Source: JAGTRI01 sp964580405
GTDB taxonomy: Archaea > Thermoproteota > Bathyarchaeia > Bathyarchaeales > DTEX01
Direction: 5' to 3'
NCBI GenBank assembly: GCA_964580405.1
Contig: CAZOKM010000059.1
Location: forward strand, 1 to 10,713
Length of the DNA stretch: 10,713 nucleotides
Shown: piece after piece, positions 1-6,053 of the stretch
How the letters are laid out: each line of letters starts with the position of its first letter
Numbering within the stretch: position 1 is the stretch's first letter
Translations under genes and position numbers: made by a program
Notes under the pieces: generated by a model
The model's database searches: none
What the model was told of the DNA's origin: nothing
The model's input: only the letters and a program-made list of their open reading frames with translations

Positions 1-66
1 CTCCTTCTGTTCCTTCAGGATTTTCGGGTCCTCAAGCCCCGACCCGCCGATGATGCCGATTTTCAC
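1..66 (-). CDS. mtnP: S-methyl-5'-thioadenosine phosphorylase-like, N-terminal fragment
   Basis: Only the first 22 codons are in the window; the gene continues past the left edge. Read from a GTG at 66, the peptide begins MKIGIIGGSGLEDPKIL. This is the usual N-terminus of archaeal and bacterial MTA phosphorylases, where the GGSGL stretch forms part of the phosphate-binding loop. The family cleaves 5'-methylthioadenosine with phosphate to adenine and methylthioribose-1-phosphate, so it recycles a by-product of SAM use. A TTG at 69 and a GTG at 78 are other in-frame starts, but 66 matches the family length at the N-terminus. A related purine nucleoside phosphorylase cannot be excluded from so short a fragment. 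Confidence 0.75.
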   Translation of the reverse strand, partial: MKIGIIGGSGLEDPKILKEQKE

Positions 67-119
67 CAATTCACACACCGCTGCATTCAATTTTCAACGT
101 TTTTACTATCTGAATTTGG

Positions 120-130
120 TATTTAATATT
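120..130 (-). promoter_or_regulatory. Possible TATA box for the mtnP-like gene
   Basis: An A/T-only stretch (minus strand AATATTAAATA) sits in the 113-bp gap after the DUF763 stop and about 55 bp upstream of the GTG at 66. The spacing allows a short leader. It is identified by composition and position only. Confidence 0.35.
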
Positions 131-179
131 ATTATTTCGATTCAGAACGGCTTTCCAGATTGTCAGATTTCTTTATGGC

Positions 180-1313
180 TCACTGAGTGCTTTGTTGCGA
201 GGATGCGAACCTTCTGAGCCTCTGTAGCGACGTCATCCTTTCCTTGTCACCGAGCTTCGCCTTTTCGACGGCCTCCGCGAGGAACTGGATCGAGTCGTCC
301 ATGGCTTTCCTGTCGACAGGGAAGGGCACGCCGTCCTTTCCTCCATAAGCAAAGGAATACTTCACGGGGTCCTTCCAGCTCGGTTTCTCACCGTAGACAA
401 GCTCCGAAATCAGAGCCAACCCGCGGACTGTTGATGGTCCTAGGCCCTTCACGCTCAGGAGTTCCTCGTAGTTCGTCGGCTTGAACTCGTAGGCGCTTTC
501 CATGGCCTTCCAGTTGATCGTGGCAGGCATGCTCAGATAGTCAAATGTCACGTCGTTGGCCTTGCCCAGAGGCATCCATTCCTGAAGCGACCTTTGGTAA
601 ACTGGACGCACCGACTGGAGCAGCCTCGCGACCGCCTTAGGTCTTTCCTTCGCCAGGTCAACCGAAACCTTTCGGCTTCCCTCGCTCTCCTTCGCCGTCA
701 TGTCCAGAGCTGCTGCCCGCTTTACGTCTCCAACGATGGCTGCGTGAGGTTCCTCGACGAGGTCCTTCGTGTTCTCTGAGAGCCAGTGGTACCTTCGTGC
801 GGTCCTGTCGGCGACGCTCATCCCCTACTGGACCACAGCCCATTCGCCTTCTTGGGAAAAGATGAAGGCATGGTGGTAAAGGGGATAGCCAGTTTGGATT
901 GCGACGCTGTCCACCTTGGCGCTTATTCGGCTTACGTACTTCAGCGTACCAATGTCTTCAGTCGATAATCCGAGTTCCGTGCCCGCTGAGCCTATCTCGA
1001 ACTGGGCTTTGTGGGAGGCTCTGCCTTTTCCGCCACAAACAGCTAAGCCAAATTCCTTCGGCGTTATTGCTGATTTAAGGACTCCCGTCAATACTGTCGT
1101 GACGCCTGAGGAGTGCCAGTCGTAGCCCAAGACGCAGCCCAGGGCTTGGAACCAGTTCGGGTCGGAGACTCGGCGTAGAAAAACCTCGTGGCCGTACTCG
1201 TCGAGAATTATCGTCACAATCTGCCTTGCCAGAGGAATCATTCTTCCGACTAGCCACTGGGGTGCCCTGCCGCCGTGAAGGGGGAGCTCAGCGTACCCCG
1301 ACCTTTTCGCCAT
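180..1313 (-). pseudogene. DUF763 family protein interrupted by one in-frame TAG
   Basis: This is a full-length DUF763 gene (377 codons counting the TAG) in a single reading frame. The ATG at 1313 starts a 162-residue N-terminal half with family hallmarks: ELPLHGGRAPQWL near the start, then WFQALGCVLGYDWHSSG and AVCGGKGRASHK. It ends ...GEWAVVQ and is followed by TAG at 825-827. The frame then continues GMSVADRTARRYHWLSE... to a TGA at 180-182. From memory of the family, this joint normally reads WAVxQQGMN...ARRYHWLS, so the TAG replaces a glutamine codon (CAG to TAG is one transition). The C-terminal half has a helix-hairpin-helix-like stretch, LLSVKGLGPSTVRGL (about residues 285-299), which suggests nucleic-acid binding. 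The exact function of the family is not known to me. A restart at the ATG at 819-821 is possible on paper. Recent nonsense mutation, sequencing error, or amber recoding are the alternatives. Confidence 0.8.
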
Positions 1314-1364
1314 CTCGCCGTATTCAACTCTGGTTGTTTCTGGATGACATATTGTCGCGAGAAT

Positions 1365-1372
1365 CCTTTAAA
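1365..1372 (-). promoter_or_regulatory. TATA box for the DUF763 gene
   Basis: On the minus strand this reads TTTAAAGG, about 55 bp upstream of the ATG at 1313, which predicts a leader of about 30 nt. The same octamer lies upstream of rpoH and of the isomerase-like gene. Confidence 0.5.
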
Positions 1373-1385
1373 CCTGACTGCAGAG

Positions 1386-1392
1386 AAAAAAA
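1386..1392 (-). terminator. Oligo-T terminator after coaD
   Basis: Seven T residues on the minus strand begin about 10 nt after the TAG of the adenylyltransferase gene, with a further T-rich flank. Archaeal RNA polymerase terminates at such oligo-T tracts without needing a hairpin. Confidence 0.45.
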
Positions 1393-1402
1393 TCTTTTTG
1401 TG

Positions 1403-1906
1403 CTACCTTTTCTTTAGTCGCCCTTCTCTGTCGATTTCCCCGCGCCTGATTCGGGTCGTCGAGATGTTCACGTGGTTCTCCGCGGGCACCATGTCTATCA
1501 CGATGACTTCAAGCGCCTTCAACCCGTTCTCCTTCCTTTTAGCGTTAATTGCTCGCGAAGTTGGCTCAGTTTCTCTGCTGACGACGATGGCTTCAATGCT
1601 GCTGTCCGTTGTGGCTGTCCCGAAAGAGTCGGAAATGGGGATTATTTCAGCCCTCTCAAGGACCTTATTTTCTTTTAGGAAGTCTTCTACTTCCTTTTTT
1701 CTTTCCTTGTAGGGTGCGATTTCGTGGTTCTTCGTGAGCTTCCTCGCGAACTCGTCCGTGCAGAGCCCTATCTGGACGTGTGCACCTATGGCGAAGGCTT
1801 TGCTGAGTAGCGCCCGGTGGCCTTTGTGCAGCTCGTCGAAGGTTCCTCCGAGTCCCACGACCTTGAATTTCGAGTTCAATGCTTGTCCGCCTAAGCTGTT
1901 TGCCAT
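1403..1906 (-). CDS. coaD: Phosphopantetheine adenylyltransferase, archaeal type
   Basis: This gene encodes a 167-residue nucleotidyltransferase that adenylylates 4'-phosphopantetheine to dephospho-CoA, the penultimate step of CoA synthesis, in the cytosol. The start of the fold shows the conserved nucleotide-binding motif GLGGTFDELHKGHRALL (residues 18-34) with HxGH at 27-30. A second nucleotidyltransferase motif, ISTTRIRRGEID (148-159), lies near the C-terminus. The sequence matches the archaeal/eukaryotic PPAT branch rather than bacterial CoaD. I chose the ATG at 1906. An in-frame ATG at 1987 would add 27 basic residues unlike the family and would start upstream of the likely TATA box at 1943-1953. 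The gene is divergent from the S component/PanK pair, sharing a 134-bp gap. It ends with TAG. Confidence 0.88.
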   Translation of the reverse strand: MANSLGGQALNSKFKVVGLGGTFDELHKGHRALLSKAFAIGAHVQIGLCTDEFARKLTKNHEIAPYKERKKEVEDFLKENKVLERAEIIPISDSFGTATTDSSIEAIVVSRETEPTSRAINAKRKENGLKALEVIVIDMVPAENHVNISTTRIRRGEIDREGRLKKR

Positions 1907-1942
1907 TGCGATTGTGGTGTTGGCATATCGTTTCGGGGCTTT

Positions 1943-1953
1943 CTTATTTATTG
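1943..1953 (-). promoter_or_regulatory. Possible TATA box for coaD
   Basis: Minus-strand CAATAAATAAG lies about 42 bp upstream of the ATG at 1906, placing transcription start about 15 nt before the codon. Its position supports the shorter start for this gene. Confidence 0.4.
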
Positions 1954-2000
1954 TTTGCTTTGAAACAGTATGGATTCGTATGAACATTTCATAGGAAATT

Positions 2001-2008
2001 CTTATATG
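2001..2008 (+). promoter_or_regulatory. TATA box for the S component/PanK operon
   Basis: CTTATATG lies 33 bp before the GTG at 2041, predicting transcription start near 2030 and a leader of about 10 nt. It is divergent from the coaD promoter. No Shine-Dalgarno sequence is visible before the GTG. Confidence 0.5.
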
Positions 2009-2040
2009 TTGACATTTATTATGGCGCTTGAAACATCACG

Positions 2041-2925
2041 GTGGTCCCATTGGCTGTCCTTCCCGAAAGGCAAGACAAGGAAAAAACTGACAACAAGGCA
2101 TCAGAAAAGAACCCCCATCAGCAAATCCCGAGGACACTGCTGCTTGCGTTAATTTCAATCAACGCTGCGCTCTACGCCGTGGCAAAAACGGTTACTTCCT
2201 TCATTCCGACGCCTTGGGGAGTTGGGCAATTTGCGCCAGGCGTTGTGGTTCCCGCATTCTTCTCCGTTGTCTTTGGTCCGTTCGTTGGAGGCGTCGGGGC
2301 AGCCATTGGCTGCTTTCTGGGAGACTTCGCCCTGTCCTTTTTCGGGTTGACGACTCCGCTGTTGAGTCTAGTGGCAGGCGTTCCAGGCAACTTCGTAGGC
2401 TTCTACGTTTTAGGTTGGCTCTATACTAAACGAAAGTCGCTTTCATCTTTCTTCTTGAGCAACTTCGCCGCGTTGTTCGTTGGCAATCTGGTCGCAGCCC
2501 TCGGCGTTCTGGCATATTCTTTGTACATCGTTCCCATATTGGGTCCTTTGCCACCAAACCTGCAGATTGCCGTGGTGGTGGGGTTGACGCTGTTCTGGGT
2601 GACGACCATGGTGGTCTTTGTGGCTCCCCTCGTCCCCGTACTCGTCATCTACATAGAACCCACGTTGTCGAAGATGGGAATAAAAGGCGTGTCAAACATT
2701 AAGCCAAGCGGTAAAGCGGACATCATGAAATCAACGGGTCTAGTGACCCTCGTCCTCGTCGCAGTCTACGTCCTCGTAACGTTCGCGCCTGACGGAAGCC
2801 AGCTTTTCGCTGGTACGGTGCCGCCCGAGCTTCTACTTCTATCTGCAGGAGTTATCCTCGCAACTGGGCTGGTCTTCGTGGCCTTGTCAGAGAAACTGAC
2901 GAAGAAAATATCCAATACAACTTAG
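2041..2925 (+). CDS. ECF transporter S component-like membrane protein with extra C-terminal helices
   Basis: This 294-residue integral membrane protein has a charged, hydrophilic N-terminus (residues 1-30). Six hydrophobic segments follow, at about 32-54, 66-80, 82-100, 105-128, 136-165 and 176-206. The stretch VVVPAFFSVVFGPFVGGVG (68-86) followed by GCFLGDF resembles the substrate-binding S subunits of energy-coupling-factor vitamin transporters, which bind the ligand and dock on a shared EcfA/EcfT module. No EcfA or EcfT gene is in the window. S components are usually about 170-210 residues. Here about 75 more residues carry two further hydrophobic segments (about 233-249 and 261-284). The substrate cannot be read from sequence, but the adjacent pantothenate-kinase homologue (18-nt gap) and divergent coaD suggest pantothenate or pantetheine. 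The start is GTG; the only upstream ATG (2021) is in another frame. The TAG stop is followed in the same frame by the kinase gene. Confidence 0.72.
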   Translation: MVPLAVLPERQDKEKTDNKASEKNPHQQIPRTLLLALISINAALYAVAKTVTSFIPTPWGVGQFAPGVVVPAFFSVVFGPFVGGVGAAIGCFLGDFALSFFGLTTPLLSLVAGVPGNFVGFYVLGWLYTKRKSLSSFFLSNFAALFVGNLVAALGVLAYSLYIVPILGPLPPNLQIAVVVGLTLFWVTTMVVFVAPLVPVLVIYIEPTLSKMGIKGVSNIKPSGKADIMKSTGLVTLVLVAVYVLVTFAPDGSQLFAGTVPPELLLLSAGVILATGLVFVALSEKLTKKISNTT

Positions 2926-2943
2926 AGGGGAAAACAAGCAGGC

Positions 2944-3795
2944 ATGCCTCGAAGAGACCGCGGTCAACTTGTCGCAGGCGTCGACGTCGGAGCCAGCACC
3001 ACCAAGGGCGTCATACTGGAAAAAATGAAGATAAAGCAAAAATGTTTCATAGAAACCTCGAGCGGCAAGTCTTCAGCTAAACAGGTTATGAAGACCCTTC
3101 TCGACCGTAACGACGACGGTTCCGTCGTTCAAAGGGTCGCTGTCTCGGGATGCTACTCGCATCTAATCGGTAATGAACTTCTCGGCATGCCGGTCCAAAA
3201 GGTTGATGAAATCGCGGCGACTGGCATTGGGGGACTCTTCCAGTCATGCAGACGACAAGCGCTAATCGTCAGCGTGGGGACTGGAACGGCCGTAATTTCT
3301 GCCAGTGACTGCGGAAGAGACATCAGGCATGTGGGCGGCACAGGCGTGGGCGGAGGGACGGTCATGGGACTAGCGAAGAGGATGTTAGGTGTCAACGGCT
3401 TTCAGGCACTTGAATCCTTGGCTTCAAAGGGAGACGCGAACAAGGTTGATTTAACCGTTGGAGATATTGCTGGTAGACCTGTTGGAATCGTGCCTGCTGA
3501 TGCAACCGCGTCAAACCTCGCACGGCTCAGCCTCAAGACCCCGCCTGAGGACGTGGCTGCTGGAATCTTTAACTTGGTTTCTCAGGTTGTGGGCGTTGTT
3601 TCGGTTTTTGCTGCGAAATCGTGCGGTCTTGGCGACGAAATCTTTTTCGTTGGAAGGCTGGTTCAAAGCCCATCAGTTTCAAAAATGATTAGCCAAACCA
3701 CTAAAATGTTTGGCTTCAAGGCTTCTGTACCTAAGGATGGTGAGTATTGCACGGCTTGGGGAGCAGCGCTAAGCATTCTCGGGAAGAAGCAATAA
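2944..3795 (+). CDS. Type II pantothenate kinase homologue (ASKHA fold)
   Basis: This 283-residue ASKHA-fold kinase has a first phosphate loop AGVDVGASTTKGV (11-23) and a second phosphate region VSVGTGTAV (109-117). The type II PanK signature HVGGTGVGGGTVMGL (129-143) comes next, then SKGDANKVDLTVGDI (161-175). Bacterial (Staphylococcus) and eukaryotic PanKs have closely matching stretches. Glu89 in KVDEI occupies the place of the catalytic glutamate, and Arg128 sits before the GGTG motif. Known family members phosphorylate pantothenate to 4'-phosphopantothenate, and some also accept pantetheine. The gene lies 18 nt after the S-component gene, surely in one transcript, and beside coaD. Archaea usually use pantoate kinase and phosphopantothenate synthetase instead, so the real substrate is open. 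Another small-molecule kinase of this fold is possible. The ATG at 2944 places the glycine-rich loop at the expected distance, and a purine-rich GAGGGG lies 12 nt before it. Confidence 0.8.
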   Translation: MPRRDRGQLVAGVDVGASTTKGVILEKMKIKQKCFIETSSGKSSAKQVMKTLLDRNDDGSVVQRVAVSGCYSHLIGNELLGMPVQKVDEIAATGIGGLFQSCRRQALIVSVGTGTAVISASDCGRDIRHVGGTGVGGGTVMGLAKRMLGVNGFQALESLASKGDANKVDLTVGDIAGRPVGIVPADATASNLARLSLKTPPEDVAAGIFNLVSQVVGVVSVFAAKSCGLGDEIFFVGRLVQSPSVSKMISQTTKMFGFKASVPKDGEYCTAWGAALSILGKKQ

Positions 3796-3833
3796 AAACG
3801 GAACATGATTGGGGTATTGTTTTCAGCGCAAAG

Positions 3834-3841
3834 TTTAAAGG
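3834..3841 (+). promoter_or_regulatory. TATA box for rpoH
   Basis: TTTAAAGG lies in the 95-bp gap after the kinase gene, predicting transcription start near 3864. This gives a leader of roughly 27 nt that contains the ribosome-binding site at 3879-3882. It indicates that rpoH has its own promoter. Confidence 0.5.
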
Positions 3842-3878
3842 TTAATGTTGCGAAGTTGCATACCGCGTTTGAGACATA

Positions 3879-3882
3879 GGAG
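3879..3882 (+). promoter_or_regulatory. Ribosome-binding site deciding the TTG start of rpoH
   Basis: GGAG ends 8 nt before the TTG at 3891. An in-frame stop lies upstream at 3870-3872, and no in-frame ATG occurs before codon 37, so this site supports TTG as the start codon. Confidence 0.6.
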
Positions 3883-3890
3883 ACTGCCAC

Positions 3891-4436
3891 TTGAGTTCTG
3901 ATACGATTCTTGACAGGAAGGTCCAGATTCTCCTCAAACTCAGAGGATACAAGCTTCACAGCGAGGAAGAGGTAAAAGAGGGCAAGGTTTTCTTGGTTAT
4001 GGGCCGAAAAAAGAAGAAACTAATCGTTTGGGCGATAAACAACGTCGATACCATCGGCATCCGCTACATCAACCAGCTGTCGAAGCGGATTGAGACCCAG
4101 AGTCTCGACGGCGGAGTGATAATCTCCAACGGCAGGTTCACGTACTCGGCCAAGGCGAACTCGAGGAAGAAGGGGGTCGAGCTGATACCGCCCAACTTTC
4201 CATCGTTCAACATCTTCGACCACTTCCTTGTGCCGACGCACGAGATTCTGTCGCCAGAAGAAAAAGAGGCAGTTCTCAAAAAGTACCGGGTGCACCCGTA
4301 CCAGCTTCCTCTGCTGAGGACTTCGGACCCGATTTCCAAGGTCATCGGCGCCCGACCGGGAGACTTAGTCAAGGTGACGAGGGAGAGCCAAACGGCTGGC
4401 GAACACATCTCGTACCGTTACGTCGTCGAAGGCTGA
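3891..4436 (+). CDS. rpoH: DNA-directed RNA polymerase subunit H (Rpb5 family) with N-terminal domain
   Basis: This 181-residue protein has a C-terminal part (about 105-181) that is unmistakably RpoH/Rpb5: HFLVPTHEILSPEEKEAVL (111-129), then KYRVHPYQLPLLRTSDPISK (131-150), and GARPGDLVKVTRESQTAGE (153-171). This assembly domain helps hold the polymerase core. Archaeal RpoH is normally about 75-90 residues, consisting of this domain only. Here about 104 residues precede it, from a start supported by GGAG at 3879-3882. That region contains LLKLRGYKLHSEEEV (14-28), GGVIISNGRFTYSAK (74-88) and KKGVELIPPNFPSF (93-106). It resembles in order and spacing the N-terminal jaw domain of eukaryotic Rpb5, as far as I can compare from memory. 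In archaea rpoH usually precedes rpoB; here a transporter follows, so the gene is relocated or a second copy. It ends with TGA. Confidence 0.93.
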   Translation: MSSDTILDRKVQILLKLRGYKLHSEEEVKEGKVFLVMGRKKKKLIVWAINNVDTIGIRYINQLSKRIETQSLDGGVIISNGRFTYSAKANSRKKGVELIPPNFPSFNIFDHFLVPTHEILSPEEKEAVLKKYRVHPYQLPLLRTSDPISKVIGARPGDLVKVTRESQTAGEHISYRYVVEG

Positions 4437-4447
4437 TTCGTCCATTC

Positions 4448-4455
4448 TTATTTTT
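4448..4455 (+). terminator. Oligo-T terminator after rpoH
   Basis: TTATTTTT begins 12 nt after the rpoH stop codon. It is a plausible archaeal T-tract terminator between rpoH and the transporter gene. Confidence 0.35.
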
Positions 4456-4506
4456 CGGGGGCAAAAAGGGGTTTAGCTGTGCTTTCAGGGCTTTACTACT
4501 GCAAAA

Positions 4507-5667
4507 GTGGTTTATGTGGACAAGAACGTTAAGGTAATTTTTGTCTCAGGACTGCTTTCTGCCTTCATCGTTGGGATTTTTGAGCTCCTTTTCCCGTTTT
4601 ACCTCGAAAGCGTAGGGATTTCGCTTATTGACATGGGGCTAATCATCAGCGTATCGACACTCGTCATATCCTTCCTCCGCATCTTTCTAGGGGAATACGC
4701 TGACGTCTACGGCAAAAAGAAGGTTTACTTGGCTTCATGCGCCACGGGGGTTGCGTCAAAAACACTCTTTCCTTTCTCAATTAATGAACTACAGATTTTG
4801 GGCACAAAATTCCTAAATGATTTACAGGACAACCTCCGGATGACGGTCCACAGCATCATGCTTTACGAAAACGCAAGGGACTCCTATGCTAAGTTCCTTT
4901 CTTGGTTCACGACGGTCGAATTCCTACTGCAGGCTTCAGGCACAATTTTCTTCGCCTTCTTTCTATACCTCTTGGGTTATTCGGGGCTTTTTCTAGTTCT
5001 TGCACTCGTGGAAGCCGTAAAATTCCTCATTCTGATGTTTTACAGAGAGGGCAACAGGAAAGAGGGCAAAAAGATGTCCCTCAAAGAAGCCTACAGCTTT
5101 AAGATTGACAGAAACCTCCTCGTTCTATCCTTGGTATCAGCCATCTCTGGCCTCGGGTTCGGGATTGCCCACGGCTTCCTCCTGCCGCTTTATTTTCAGG
5201 GGAAGTACAACCTTGACATTGCGCAGATATCACTCCTCACGGTGCTGCACAGGCTGGCTTTCATGACCACGCCCTTGTCTGAAAGGGTCATCAAAAAACT
5301 TGGGCTGCGGAAGACGTACATATTCACGACCTCGGCGTACGCCCTTTCATTTATAGCGATTGGGCTCTGGACCTTCCCCATTCCGGTGTTCGTGGCGCTT
5401 TTCCTCGTCCACGACCTCTTGGGGGGAGGAATCGGCTCAACCGCCACGAGCGTGATGACGCAGAACCTCACCGACGACGAGACGCGGTCGAGGCAAATCA
5501 ACACCTTCAACGCGGTCCAGACTCCGCTGGCGATTTTGGCGCCGGGCATGTCGGGTATACTCGCAGCGATGAGCTGGGACTACACCTTCCTCGCTGGCGG
5601 AATCCTGTACACGATTTCGCTGTGCTTCTTCTGCCTCTTCTTTAAAGGAGAGGGCGGAAAACCCTAA
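4507..5667 (+). CDS. Major facilitator superfamily transporter
   Basis: This 386-residue membrane protein has about 12 hydrophobic segments arranged in two halves around a charged central loop (about 180-200, rich in Lys, Arg and Glu). After the second helix lies GEYADVYGKKKVY (62-74), the MFS signature motif A (GxxxDxxGxK). A degenerate copy, SERVIKKLGLRKTY (258-271), occupies the equivalent place in the second half. The length is typical for 12-helix MFS carriers. The substrate cannot be assigned: drug efflux and small-metabolite carriers look alike at this level. The likely start is the GTG at 4507, since a TAG stop lies in frame at 4474 and no ATG occurs near the N-terminus; the GTG at 4516 is an alternative. 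No ribosome-binding site or clear TATA box is visible, so it may depend on read-through from rpoH or on a leaderless transcript. Confidence 0.82.
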   Translation: MVYVDKNVKVIFVSGLLSAFIVGIFELLFPFYLESVGISLIDMGLIISVSTLVISFLRIFLGEYADVYGKKKVYLASCATGVASKTLFPFSINELQILGTKFLNDLQDNLRMTVHSIMLYENARDSYAKFLSWFTTVEFLLQASGTIFFAFFLYLLGYSGLFLVLALVEAVKFLILMFYREGNRKEGKKMSLKEAYSFKIDRNLLVLSLVSAISGLGFGIAHGFLLPLYFQGKYNLDIAQISLLTVLHRLAFMTTPLSERVIKKLGLRKTYIFTTSAYALSFIAIGLWTFPIPVFVALFLVHDLLGGGIGSTATSVMTQNLTDDETRSRQINTFNAVQTPLAILAPGMSGILAAMSWDYTFLAGGILYTISLCFFCLFFKGEGGKP

Positions 5668-5710
5668 ACGACTAACACCGAATAACGACGCAGACCCAAA
5701 AGACAGATGC

Positions 5711-5745
5711 CACTCAAACAGAACAATTTCAGTGCACTCAAACAG
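5711..5745 (+). repeat. Direct repeat pair, CACTCAAACAG x2
   Basis: An 11-bp sequence, CACTCAAACAG, occurs at 5711-5721 and again at 5735-5745, a period of exactly 24 bp. The same core recurs in a second pair at 5873-5905 with the same period. Confidence 0.75.
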
Positions 5746-5840
5746 TAGAACCTTGCAGTAAATGTCACACATAACAAAAATTCGGATGTTACACAAATCA
5801 GACCAGTTTCTTAAGGAATAGTCAGTTTTTCCGACTCGTC

Positions 5841-5849
5841 TATATATAG
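5841..5849 (+). promoter_or_regulatory. Distal TATA box upstream of rtcB
   Basis: TATATATAG is the strongest TATA-like element in the window. Transcription would start near 5870, right at the second repeat pair, and give rtcB a leader of about 180 nt or produce a separate small RNA. Confidence 0.45.
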
Positions 5850-5872
5850 CCCCCTCTAGGCTGGCTGAATGG

Positions 5873-5905
5873 CACTCAAACGCAAAAAAAATTTGCCACT
5901 CAAAT
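5873..5905 (+). repeat. Second direct repeat pair, CACTCAAAY x2, flanking an inverted repeat
   Basis: CACTCAAAC at 5873-5881 and CACTCAAAT at 5897-5905 are 24 bp apart, the same period as the pair at 5711-5745. Between them a small inverted repeat, GCAAA...TTTGC (5882-5896), encloses five A residues. Confidence 0.7.
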
Positions 5906-6006
5906 CAGACAAGGTCTAGGGGATTGTTGGTCAAACGGCATTTCCTATTGTTGAACAAAACAAACCAGACTTCGAGCTTTAGGCAGCAAAGACCACTATC
6001 GTCGAT

Positions 6007-6027
6007 AAGGGTTTATATCAAGCCCTT
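6007..6027 (+). promoter_or_regulatory. Near-palindrome over the proximal rtcB TATA box
   Basis: AAGGGTTT and AAGCCCTT face each other around a 5-bp centre ATATC, with seven of eight positions complementary and one G-T pair. The TATA box (6012-6019, TTTATATC) lies within it, about 40 bp before the ATG at 6054, so a dimeric repressor bound here would block TBP. Confidence 0.5.
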
Positions 6028-6053
6028 TTCCATTATAATTTCGAAGGCGAATA

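Larger units (their letters stand above)
5668..6053. other. 386-bp non-coding region upstream of rtcB
   Basis: I find no convincing gene here. The one sizeable open frame starts at 5924, runs on into rtcB in another frame and has a low-complexity Arg-rich tail, so it is an artefact. The region is A/T-rich compared with its neighbours. It holds four copies of CACTCAAA in two pairs, two TATA boxes (5841-5849 and 6012-6019), and a near-palindrome over the second TATA box. It may be a regulatory region or encode an untranslated leader or small RNA. Confidence 0.7.

Noticed and set aside
1907..1987. Longer N-terminus of coaD starting at the ATG at 1987
   Set aside because: The 27 extra basic residues are unlike the family, and the likely TATA box for this gene lies inside them.
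5711..5905. Repeats upstream of rtcB as a CRISPR array
   Set aside because: The repeats are only 8-11 bp, the spacers 13-15 bp, and there is a 128-bp break between pairs; no cas gene is present.
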